DNA of 64,000 nucleotides, from the NCBI RefSeq assembly GCF_004770145.1, contig NZ_RQFW01000018.1:62001-126000 (forward strand). The letters run 5' to 3'. This stretch comes from Leptospira bourretii (GTDB lineage Bacteria > Spirochaetota > Leptospiria > Leptospirales > Leptospiraceae). Within the stretch, counting starts at the first letter, position 1. Each line of letters begins with the position of its first letter. Position numbers and translations under genes: made by a program. The notes below the pieces were generated by a model, which was given only the letters and a program-made list of their open reading frames with translations, did no database searches and was not told the DNA's origin. Below, in pieces: positions 54,530 through 62,746 of this stretch.

Positions 54530-55156
54530 TTAATCAAATATTTTGATCTTAGGAAGACCCAAGTTATAACGAACAGCAACCACTCTGATTCCAACGACGA
54601 CTGTTGCGGAGATTACTAAGTTCCAATTGGCATTTAGGTTCCATTCATTTAGAACAATATACAAAACAGATCCCACCAAACAAGCAGTAGCGTATATTTC
54701 TTTGCGAAAGATAAATGGGACTTCATTCATCAGTGTGTCTCGAATGACTCCTCCAAAAATTGCAGAGATCATTCCAAGAAGGGCGGAGGCAAAAAAATTA
54801 ACGCCGTGATCTAGAGCAATTCTTGTTCCAAGGACTGTATAAATTCCTATCCCTAAAGTATCGAATAAAAACAATTCATCTCTTAATTTAGCCAGTATCC
54901 CTGGCAAAAGGATCACAAGTAAAAAACCTACAAAAATGGCCCAAAGGATATTCTCATCTCTTACCCATGAAACTGGATAATTCCCTAAAGTAATATCTCT
55001 CAAAGTTCCTCCACCAATGGCAGTGATGAATCCAGTAAAAAAAACACTGAATAGGTCATGGTGGTGATCTTTATGCTCCAAAGCAGCAAGCGCCCCAGAT
55101 ATAGTAAATACCATGATTCCAGAAAGTCCGATGTAATAAGAAAAACTAAATTCCAA
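54530..55156 (-). CDS. TRIC-like (UPF0126) membrane channel protein
   Basis: 208-residue integral membrane protein with about seven helices in two repeats of the UPF0126/TRIC fold. It shows GAIAALEHK-like starts (FTISGALAALEHKDHHHDLF), FITAIGGGTLRDITLGNYPV and the second repeat ISAIFGGVIRDTLMNEVPFI, both with the conserved GGxxRD motif. Members conduct small cations or glycine-like ions. It is transcribed alone on the minus strand, divergent from the beta-helix lipoprotein gene. Confidence 0.9.
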   Translation of the reverse strand: MEFSFSYYIGLSGIMVFTISGALAALEHKDHHHDLFSVFFTGFITAIGGGTLRDITLGNYPVSWVRDENILWAIFVGFLLVILLPGILAKLRDELFLFDTLGIGIYTVLGTRIALDHGVNFFASALLGMISAIFGGVIRDTLMNEVPFIFRKEIYATACLVGSVLYIVLNEWNLNANWNLVISATVVVGIRVVAVRYNLGLPKIKIFD

Positions 55157-55239
55157 AGTTTTTATCCTACTTTTAGTAAATTAGACGGAAATAAAATGAC
55201 AATGTTTCTACCCTTTAGTTGTTGTATAGAATAGAGAAA

Positions 55240-58200
55240 ATGATGTCGCCTGCCAAATTTTTTAGGATTGTGATCCTTGTTCCCTTTTTTTTATTCCAGG
55301 CTTGTATTCCCAGTTTGTCCAAGGGACTTATGCAATCAGTCAGCGATTTTTTGCAATTAAGAAGTTTAGTCAATACAGGACCTTATAAAATTTCTTTTAC
55401 TGTTTCTGGTCTGCTTGGCTCAGGGCTAACAATCAATCTAAATTCAGGGGTCGAAACACTCATTGTCAATGCAGATGGCAATTATGAATTTACAAAAACT
55501 CTTACGACTGGTTCGAACTTCGACGTCTCCATTAAAACACAGCCAAGTCTTCCCACACAAGTTTGTTCCGTAAGTGGTGGAATGGGAGTGGTTGGTTTTG
55601 GAAATGTTACATCCATCGTGATCAATTGTGATCCTTTACGTTATACAATTGGTGGAACCATTACCGGTTTGGATGGAATCACTGGCCTCGTATTGACCAA
55701 TTCGGTCGATGGTTCTACTCTCAGTGTTGCATTAGCTTCTGGAACCTTTGCTTTCACCCAAACATATTTAGATGGAACATCCTACAATGTTTCCGTAACA
55801 ACTCAGCCAAACCATCCTGTACAAAACTGTGTGACTACAAACGGTACGGGAGTCTTAGCCGGAACGAATGTTACCAATATTTCAATTGCTTGTACTTCGA
55901 TTGCCTTTCCTATTGAAGTCACCACTGTGGGATTAAGCTCAGGTACTTTGACAATCCGCAATAATAACTCGGAATTTATTACGATAAACACCAACGGGCT
56001 CCAACGATTCCCAACAAATATTGTCACAAACAACAGCTATAGCCTTCAAATTCTTTCAACACCGGTAGGTCACCAATGCACCCTTTCTTCAACAACAGGA
56101 GTTGTCACAGGAAACATACCTATCACTGCCAATTGTTTTAGTGTATTAAGTATTGGACCTTCGAATGGAGGAGTTCTCAAACCTCTAGAAAGTATAAGGT
56201 TGCAGTTTTCTGACGAAATCAACGCAGGTAGTTGTACAGCTTCAACTGGTACGTTGTTAAATACTAACAATAGTTTGCCAATTCAATATAGTGTTTCGAC
56301 AACTAACCTAACAAACGATACTCTCACTGTTACCCCTGCTGCCACTGACTCTTGGATGAGTGGACATAGAACTCTGACTCTCAATTGTAATAGTGTTGGA
56401 GGTTACCAACTTTCCTCGGTAGTAAATATACTGTATCTAATTCCATCCAATCTTAGATATGTGGCTGATACCACAGGGAATGATGCAAATGATGGACTCA
56501 CACCACTCACTCCCAAAAGAAATATCAAAGTGGCAATCGATAGTTTCGGAGGATGTCCTGCTGGTGATTGTGCTGTCCTTGTTGAAGGTGGATCCTACGA
56601 TCCGGCTTTTGTGGGTGGAACCATCCAACTTGTCTCAGGAATTTCACTTTACGGCGGTTATGTGCCAGGATCTAATTTTGGAACTTGGGACCCAAATTCT
56701 CATTCCTCTGTGATACTGATGGATACAACTCCTGCAGGCTGTGCTGTTGCAACAGCAACTTCTCCTTGTGCTGCTATTACCGGAGATGCTACAATCACAA
56801 GTAACGTTACCATTTCTGGATTTAATATAGTGGGAGGACCCGACACAGCCCCTTATATGGCCGGTGTTTTTTTAGATTCCACTAACAATGTAAGATTGAT
56901 TAATAACACCATTTCTGCTGGATATGGGATTAGCGGTACTTATGGAGTTTTTGCAAATAATAGTAATCCATACCTTATTTTAAACAATATTGACGGAGGT
57001 ACATGTACGACGACTACAAGCTGTTTTGCCATTGGTTTGTCTATGGCTTCCACAACTCCCATTTCACCAATTGTTCTAATGAATACGATTTCAGGTGGAA
57101 CTTCCACTATCAATTCAGCAAATTCAAAAGGTATCCAATTTTCTGGATCTTCCACAATCACTGTGTCAAATATCCGTGGGAATGAAATCAAAAGTAAAGA
57201 TTTAGATACGAGCGTCGGTTCCACTTCAAATAGCATTGCATTTGAGGTAACTTCAGGATCAAGTGCTGGTTCCAATGGAACGTTAGCTGGGAATCGACTG
57301 AACGCAGGAAAAGGAAATTTTTCATTAGGAATGCGAATCCAGGTGGCTTCTGCGATTGAAATTGGTTCCCCTACGCAAGGCAATATCATCATCTCTGGTA
57401 ACGGAGTGACAAACTCACATGGAATTTTTCTTTCTGCAGGTGGGCATGTGGTTCGAAGAAATTTAATTAATATCGGAAAAGCAGAAAATGCCACAGGAAA
57501 TTCATTAGCTTCAGGGATTTATGTGACTGGAGGTGGAACATCGACAATAGAGAACAACACGATAGAAGGTGGAAACGCAATTTCATCGTCTTCAGCTTCA
57601 TTATATGGAATTAAGCTCAATAGCCCAACGGCAACTTCTCGAATTGCGGGTAATCATATTCGGCTTGGAACTTCAACTGGCACGACCACTTCAACAACAA
57701 CAGCGGGAATCAACCTAGATACTCCTTCCAACGTACTGATTGCCAATAATTGGATTCAGAATGGCCCAGCTCAAAGTAGTTATAATTCATTTGGGATTGA
57801 AGTGATAGCCTCTTTTTCTGGTCTAAGGATCTACCATAATTCAATTTCCGGTGGAGCCACTTCAGTTGCTGGTAAGGGAACACCCATATTTTTAAGAACA
57901 CCAACAAACTCTACTGATATTCAAAATAATATTTTATTACTTAACAACAATATAAGTGGGAATGCCTGTATCATCAATTCGGGTCCTGGCGCACAGACTG
58001 CCATTAAATACAATGTATTTCATAACTGTGCGGAGATGGTAATCAATAACAGTCTCAGTTATAAGGAAATTTGTCCAGGAGGAATCCCAGATACAACAGT
58101 AGCATGTTCATCCCCTCTCGGAATTGTTGGAAACTTTGGAAATAATTTAAAGCTAGACCCTAAATTTGTTGACGACTTTGGACCAGTAGCCGTTTACACA

Positions 58201-58344
58201 CCGACATCTGCGACATCTTGCCTGATCACAAAGTCACCAAACATTATATTAACTGATAGTTATAATGGGGCAGGAACACGGCCTGGTGGGGACGGAGCCG
58301 TGAGTCTTGGGGCAGTTGAATACGAATTTGCTTGTACGCCTTAA
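55240..58344 (+). CDS. Large surface lipoprotein with beta-helix repeats
   Basis: 1034-residue protein (start ATG at 55240, because the upstream frame lacks a good start). The signal ends VPFFLFQAC, a lipobox. Next come three Ig-like repeats of about 80 residues, each ending in a TQPxxPxQxC-type stretch with paired cysteines (for example IKTQPSLPTQVCSVSGGMG), then a Big_5-like domain (VLKPLESIRLQFSDEINAGS) and a long parallel beta-helix (DUF1565-like opening DTTGNDANDGLTPLTPKRNI, many xGNxI repeats). An outer-surface adhesin or passenger-type lipoprotein is the best guess. Confidence 0.85.
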   Translation: MMSPAKFFRIVILVPFFLFQACIPSLSKGLMQSVSDFLQLRSLVNTGPYKISFTVSGLLGSGLTINLNSGVETLIVNADGNYEFTKTLTTGSNFDVSIKTQPSLPTQVCSVSGGMGVVGFGNVTSIVINCDPLRYTIGGTITGLDGITGLVLTNSVDGSTLSVALASGTFAFTQTYLDGTSYNVSVTTQPNHPVQNCVTTNGTGVLAGTNVTNISIACTSIAFPIEVTTVGLSSGTLTIRNNNSEFITINTNGLQRFPTNIVTNNSYSLQILSTPVGHQCTLSSTTGVVTGNIPITANCFSVLSIGPSNGGVLKPLESIRLQFSDEINAGSCTASTGTLLNTNNSLPIQYSVSTTNLTNDTLTVTPAATDSWMSGHRTLTLNCNSVGGYQLSSVVNILYLIPSNLRYVADTTGNDANDGLTPLTPKRNIKVAIDSFGGCPAGDCAVLVEGGSYDPAFVGGTIQLVSGISLYGGYVPGSNFGTWDPNSHSSVILMDTTPAGCAVATATSPCAAITGDATITSNVTISGFNIVGGPDTAPYMAGVFLDSTNNVRLINNTISAGYGISGTYGVFANNSNPYLILNNIDGGTCTTTTSCFAIGLSMASTTPISPIVLMNTISGGTSTINSANSKGIQFSGSSTITVSNIRGNEIKSKDLDTSVGSTSNSIAFEVTSGSSAGSNGTLAGNRLNAGKGNFSLGMRIQVASAIEIGSPTQGNIIISGNGVTNSHGIFLSAGGHVVRRNLINIGKAENATGNSLASGIYVTGGGTSTIENNTIEGGNAISSSSASLYGIKLNSPTATSRIAGNHIRLGTSTGTTTSTTTAGINLDTPSNVLIANNWIQNGPAQSSYNSFGIEVIASFSGLRIYHNSISGGATSVAGKGTPIFLRTPTNSTDIQNNILLLNNNISGNACIINSGPGAQTAIKYNVFHNCAEMVINNSLSYKEICPGGIPDTTVACSSPLGIVGNFGNNLKLDPKFVDDFGPVAVYTPTSATSCLITKSPNIILTDSYNGAGTRPGGDGAVSLGAVEYEFACTP

Positions 58345-58355
58345 TTAATTAAGGC
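58338..58355. other. Palindrome holding both convergent stop codons
   Basis: GCCTTAATTAATTAAGGC is an exact 18-bp palindrome. It contains the TAA that ends the beta-helix lipoprotein gene (58342-58344) and the stop of the convergent SMP-30-like gene (58349-58351). It has no separate loop, so it is not a classic terminator, but its high symmetry at the two gene ends is unlikely to be random. Confidence 0.5.
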
Positions 58356-59389
58356 AGAACGTAAATCCCTACACGATCATTGTAAAGACTGCCAATATAC
58401 AACTGTCTTTTCTTTTCTAGGACACTTGTGACTTCTTTTAGGTGTTCGCCACCTGGATCTTGTAAGGTCATGAGTACCTTTCCATTTCCATCAATTTTCA
58501 TTGCATATCCATAAGGTTCTGCCTTTGGCCAAAGAAATTTAGGAAGAAAGGAAATCATTCTTTTGACTACTGGGGATGGGTGCATATTGTCCATTCGATC
58601 GTTCCTTACCGTAAACAATGCCACCCAAAATTCTCCATTTTCATTTCTTGTGATATTGTCTGGAAAACCTGGTAAGTTTTCGATCACCGTTTCTTTAGTC
58701 CCTTTTTTGGGTCCCTTTAACCAAAGTTTTGTGATTTTATATCGATATGTTTCATTTACAAGAAGAAAGTCTTCTGTTTTTGACAAAGCAATTCCATTAG
58801 CAAAGTATAATTCGTCTGCCAGTAAAACAGTTTCTTTGGTTTTGGGATCATAAACAAAAACTCTTCCATAAGGTCTTGCTTCTAGAAGGTCATAAAGATA
58901 TTCTTTTTGTTCATAGATGGATGCATCAGAAAAATAAATTTTCCCATCTTGTGCTATATCTAAATCATCAGTGAATTTAAAAGGTTTTCCTTTGTATTCC
59001 GAAACTAAAACTGTTATTTTTCCTGATTTATCTAAAGAAAGGAGGCCTCTATAAGCATCTGCGATGATGAGGTTCCCTTGTTTATCAAACTGAATCCCGA
59101 GAGGTCTCCCCTCTGTATAGGCGATTGGTTTTATTTCACCCTTCAGAGTGATCCGGATGATTCGACCATCTTTGTCCCCGCCATATATATTTCCATCGGC
59201 ATCCACTTCCAAAGATTCCAATCCCTTTACCTTTCCAATGGCAAGAAGTATAGACTTTTGTAAGTCCGTATTCTGTGCATACATGCCGACCATCTCCGGT
59301 TTGATAGGAGGTTCATAAGCTACCGGAGCAAATGTTCTACAAGAAACAAAAAATAAGAGAACAAATAGATTTGTGAGAAAGTATTTCAT
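58349..59389 (-). CDS. SMP-30/gluconolactonase-like lipoprotein
   Basis: 346 residues when read from the ATG at 59389 (MKYFLTNLFVLLFFVSCRTF, lipobox FVSC); the frame opens 45 bp earlier inside the acyltransferase gene. The mature part is a six-bladed beta-propeller of the SMP-30/strictosidine-synthase class: GLESLEVDADGNIYGGDKDG, PLGIQFDKQGNLIIADAYRG, KFTDDLDIAQDGKIYFSDAS, LYFANGIALSKTEDFLLVNE, FPDNITRNENGEFWVALFT. The start overlaps the stop of the PlsC-like gene (ATGA). The substrate is not known; lactonase or arylesterase activity is possible. Confidence 0.82.
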   Translation of the reverse strand: MKYFLTNLFVLLFFVSCRTFAPVAYEPPIKPEMVGMYAQNTDLQKSILLAIGKVKGLESLEVDADGNIYGGDKDGRIIRITLKGEIKPIAYTEGRPLGIQFDKQGNLIIADAYRGLLSLDKSGKITVLVSEYKGKPFKFTDDLDIAQDGKIYFSDASIYEQKEYLYDLLEARPYGRVFVYDPKTKETVLLADELYFANGIALSKTEDFLLVNETYRYKITKLWLKGPKKGTKETVIENLPGFPDNITRNENGEFWVALFTVRNDRMDNMHPSPVVKRMISFLPKFLWPKAEPYGYAMKIDGNGKVLMTLQDPGGEHLKEVTSVLEKKRQLYIGSLYNDRVGIYVLP

Positions 59390-60264
59390 TTTGGTTGTTT
59401 CTCCTTTGTGATCAATGCATCTTTTAAAGCCCAACGTTCATCAACCCAACGTTTCATTTTTTTGGACATTGGTGCAAACTGTTCGTTCTCTTCGACTGGT
59501 ACAAGAGGAGCTGGGATCACTTCCACAAACACCTTTAGTTTTCGAATTTTACCACGCATCAAATCTAAAAAACTTGGATTTTCTGTAGGATAAACAATCG
59601 TTAAATCGATAAAAGCATCAAGCGAATTTCTTAACGCAGTGGAGACAACAGAAATCCCCCCACTATGCGGACGTAGTAAATTTTGGTAGGGATTTTTCTT
59701 TAATAATTTTTGAACTCTTTCAGGTGTTCTTCGGTGACCTTCCAGAAAATTCAAAATGGAAAAAGGCATACCGGCAAACTTCTCACAAACTTTTTTGACA
59801 TTCTCCAAATCTTTGGTGGCAAGTTCTGGATTTTTTTTCAATTGTTCTCGGCTACTTCGTTTGACAAAAGGGAAATCCAAAGCAAGCCAAGCGTGCCCAA
59901 GTATGGGGACATACTTTAACGAATCTTTAATAAAAAATCGAATCAGCGGGATTTTACGGTTCAAAACTGATTGGATGATATAAATATCAGACCAAGATTG
60001 GTGGTTACAGATAATCATATACCTTCCGTCTTGTTTTAAGTTTTTATAACCTTCTCCGATTACTTCAAATTGTACTCCATATAACATTCTTGAAATTCGA
60101 TAGTTATTTTCAATCCATGCCTCTCCGACTTTCAAAAGTAACCTGTCACCGAATCTCCTCCATGAGCCTGTTGTTACCAACTTCCAGATATATAGCGGAT
60201 ACATGGTAGGTATGATCGACATTAAATTCAAAAGAAACAAAATATAAGCAATGATTAATCCCAA
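59386..60264 (-). CDS. PlsC-like lysophospholipid acyltransferase
   Basis: 292-residue membrane enzyme that should put an acyl chain on a lyso-lipid. It has an N-terminal hydrophobic helix (IIAYILFLLNLMSIIPTMYP), then the acyltransferase HX4D motif NHQSWSD and the block FLEGHRRTPE (EGTR-type site). The spacing matches the PlsC/YihG type. It is the first of two overlapping minus-strand genes, starting 14 bp before the end of the SpoIIE phosphatase gene. The partner SMP-30-like gene follows with ATGA. Confidence 0.88.
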   Translation of the reverse strand: MGLIIAYILFLLNLMSIIPTMYPLYIWKLVTTGSWRRFGDRLLLKVGEAWIENNYRISRMLYGVQFEVIGEGYKNLKQDGRYMIICNHQSWSDIYIIQSVLNRKIPLIRFFIKDSLKYVPILGHAWLALDFPFVKRSSREQLKKNPELATKDLENVKKVCEKFAGMPFSILNFLEGHRRTPERVQKLLKKNPYQNLLRPHSGGISVVSTALRNSLDAFIDLTIVYPTENPSFLDLMRGKIRKLKVFVEVIPAPLVPVEENEQFAPMSKKMKRWVDERWALKDALITKEKQPK

Positions 60265-60277
60265 AATAAACTCCTAT

Positions 60278-61510
60278 TCAACACTTGGTTCCGATTCCTA
60301 GAATCGTTACATCATCCATCATGGCGGTAGTACCTCGAAACGAATGAAAATCATCCATTAACAAATTGATTGTATCTGTTAGATTTAAATCCAAACTCTT
60401 AGCGGATTCAAAACTGGAAAGCAATTTGGACTCTCCCAGGAGAATTCCCTCGGAGTTTTCCTGCTCCAAATACCCATCGGAAATCATAAACAAACGATCT
60501 CCTAACCCAAAAGACATAGAATGATTGGTATACTCGACATCTTTTTCCAAACCCAACATCACTCCCGATTCTGTAAGCGGAATGAATTGGTCTTTTGTGA
60601 CGATATATGGTTCATTGTGACCGGCAGAAGAATAGGTTAAACTGTTTTCTTCTAAATTCAAATCAACAATGACGGCAGTAAATTGGTTGGATTTTTTACC
60701 ATAACTCTCAATAAAAATTTGGTTTAAAGCATATAAAACATCTGCAGGCTTTGGTGCATTACGTTTGATATGATCATATTCCGCCTTGATCGCCATTGTT
60801 ATGAGTGCGGCTTGAACTCCATGTCCAATGGCATCTGCTAAAAATAATCGTATTTTTGATTTTTCCAAACGAATGACGTCAAATATATCCCCACCCACTT
60901 CTGACATTGGCTCAAACGAAGATCCAAAGTCCAAATGTGCTACATACCGAAGCCCCAGTGGTAAAATATTTCTTTGGATGGTTTTCGCTGTTTCTAAATC
61001 TTCTTGGATGATTTTTAGAGTTTGGGTTAATTTTGCCGTCCGTTCCTTAACCATCTCCTCGAGAGTTTCATTCTGACGACGAAGTTCCTTATTCTTCTGA
61101 ATCAAAACTTGATTTTCTCTTTGTTCAGCATTGCGAATTCTTGCCGTAAGTAATTTCAAAAGAGTCAGAGTAAGTTCAGGGCTTGTTTGTAACAATCGAT
61201 GAAAATCTTCACGGGTCAACTCATAGAGGACCAAGTTTTCTTTTGCAGAAATATTCACAGTTCGAGGTGCAGAATCAATGAGAGCGATTTCACCAAAATA
61301 ATCACCAGAGGAAAGATCACCAATCACAAGTATTTCTTGTTTACTCTCGTCTAAGTACTTCCAAACCTCAACTCTACCCGATTCAATAAAATAAAAAGAT
61401 TCACCTAACGAGAATTGTTGGATGATAAGCGAACCTTCGGGAAATTGGACCTTTTTCATTTCCTTCTTTAGGAAACTTAAATCCGCCGTTGGTTTCTCCT
61501 CGATACCCAT
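60278..61510 (-). CDS. cNMP-binding SpoIIE-type PP2C phosphatase
   Basis: 410-residue cytoplasmic protein. Residues of about 15-125 form a cyclic-nucleotide-binding domain (FPEGSLIIQQFSLGESFYFI, GDYFGEIALIDSAPRTVNIS with the PBC-type RT). A coiled coil (about 130-165) links to a SpoIIE/RsbU-type Ser/Thr phosphatase (about 175-408, with SEVGGDIFDVIRLE, FLADAIGHGVQAALITMAIK, YSSAGHNEP, and DRLFMISDGYLEQENSEG). cAMP or a similar ligand could gate dephosphorylation of an anti-sigma antagonist. It is next to a cupin gene with 9 bp between them. Confidence 0.93.
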   Translation of the reverse strand: MGIEEKPTADLSFLKKEMKKVQFPEGSLIIQQFSLGESFYFIESGRVEVWKYLDESKQEILVIGDLSSGDYFGEIALIDSAPRTVNISAKENLVLYELTREDFHRLLQTSPELTLTLLKLLTARIRNAEQRENQVLIQKNKELRRQNETLEEMVKERTAKLTQTLKIIQEDLETAKTIQRNILPLGLRYVAHLDFGSSFEPMSEVGGDIFDVIRLEKSKIRLFLADAIGHGVQAALITMAIKAEYDHIKRNAPKPADVLYALNQIFIESYGKKSNQFTAVIVDLNLEENSLTYSSAGHNEPYIVTKDQFIPLTESGVMLGLEKDVEYTNHSMSFGLGDRLFMISDGYLEQENSEGILLGESKLLSSFESAKSLDLNLTDTINLLMDDFHSFRGTTAMMDDVTILGIGTKC

Positions 61511-61519
61511 AAAATAACC

Positions 61520-61885
61520 TTAAACTTCTGGTTCTCGATTCACTAGATCTAAAGAAAATGCAGGCTTACAAACCGACCAATATTCAGCATCTTCAACGAA
61601 AGGATTCGAATACCGCACCCGAGACCCTTTTTCTATGAACAAAGATTCTCCCGCAGATAATACAATTATCTTCCCATCCACTTCTATTTGTTTTTTGCCT
61701 CGAACCATAATGGTCCACTCATCAAAGTTAGGTGACTGAAATGGTTCTCCCCATCCTGGTGGAGCAACCATATGGGCAATTGAAATTTCTGACACACCAG
61801 TGGAAGGAATACCAAAATGTTCTGCGATGGTTTTACCACCAGGGACAGGAATTTGTATTGGATTTGTTTGGTGTTGAAAACCCAT
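61520..61885 (-). CDS. Cupin-domain protein
   Basis: 121-residue single-cupin protein. The pattern AHMVAPPGWGEPFQSPNFDE followed by VRGKKQIEVDGKIIVLSAGE and SLFIEKGSRVRYSNP is a typical cupin fold; the usual metal-binding H-rich set is only partly present. It may be a regulator-like or enzymatic small cupin; nothing decides. It lies 3 bp after the SDR gene and 9 bp before the SpoIIE gene on the same strand, so it is inside that operon. Confidence 0.8.
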   Translation of the reverse strand: MGFQHQTNPIQIPVPGGKTIAEHFGIPSTGVSEISIAHMVAPPGWGEPFQSPNFDEWTIMVRGKKQIEVDGKIIVLSAGESLFIEKGSRVRYSNPFVEDAEYWSVCKPAFSLDLVNREPEV

Positions 61886-61888
61886 AAT

Positions 61889-62746
61889 TTAAAAACCCGG
61901 GAATTTAAAACTAAACTTATGTTTCAAAAGATCTTCTGTATAAGACCAAAGATTTCTTCTTGCGGCCACATCATAAGATGGTTCAGAACTTTTTTGAATT
62001 TCTTTTTTTACAAAGTACTTCCCCGAAACCCCGGAAACGGAAAGATCTGTGGAAAGAAAAATAGAAGTTTCTGCACCTTTCTCTTCCGAAATAGCAAAAA
62101 CATTTTGGGCAAAGGTTAAAAGGAATTTTGCTAATCCATCATTGTTTTGACCAAATCGAGTTTTGACAAATCCAGGATGGAGACAATTCACAGTAATTTT
62201 TGTTTGGTTTAAACGTTCGGCGAGTTCATAGGTAAAATAAATATTCATTAGTTTGGATCTTTGGTATTGTTTCCAACCCGAATATTCTTTATCACCTAAC
62301 AAATTATTAAAATCCAATGAAACTCCCATATGTGCACGGGAAGCCACATTGACAATCCGTGGTTCGTTGGATTTTTTTAAAGAAGGAAGTAGTCCCAAAG
62401 ATAATATAAAATAATTCAAATGATTTAAAGCAAATGTAGACTCAATTCCTTCCTTTGTAAGAGTGTATTGGTCAAAATAGGCACCAGCATTGTTTAGTAA
62501 AACATCAATCTTCGGATGGTTTTTTCGAATGGTTTCCGATAACAAAAAAGTTTCTTTTGCAGATGATAAATCAGCAACATAAGAGTGAACCACTGCGCCT
62601 GTCACTTGTAATGAATATACGAGAGCCGCTAATTTATCTGCATTGCGACCCACTAAAATTAATTCTTCTTGATTTTTTGCAAATGTATGAGCACAAACTC
62701 TACCAATTCCATCTGTAGCACCGGTAACAACAATTGTCTTCTTCAT
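61889..62746 (-). CDS. Short-chain dehydrogenase/reductase
   Basis: 285-residue SDR. The NAD(P) motif TGATDGIGRVCAHTF (TGxxxGIG) is at the N-terminus, NNAGAYF follows, then the catalytic VNVASRAHM serine and the YQRSKLMN (YxxxK) pair. The sequence is close to retinol-dehydrogenase/WW-domain oxidoreductase-like SDRs (LNHLNYFILSLGLLPSLK, NCLHPGFVKTRFGQ). The substrate is unknown. It overlaps the histidine kinase gene by 4 bp (ATGA). Confidence 0.9.
   Translation of the reverse strand: MKKTIVVTGATDGIGRVCAHTFAKNQEELILVGRNADKLAALVYSLQVTGAVVHSYVADLSSAKETFLLSETIRKNHPKIDVLLNNAGAYFDQYTLTKEGIESTFALNHLNYFILSLGLLPSLKKSNEPRIVNVASRAHMGVSLDFNNLLGDKEYSGWKQYQRSKLMNIYFTYELAERLNQTKITVNCLHPGFVKTRFGQNNDGLAKFLLTFAQNVFAISEEKGAETSIFLSTDLSVSGVSGKYFVKKEIQKSSEPSYDVAARRNLWSYTEDLLKHKFSFKFPGF

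Noticed and set aside
56940..57494. Open frame of 184 codons antisense in the beta-helix lipoprotein gene
   Set aside because: A shadow caused by the repeat-rich composition; no start signal or domain.
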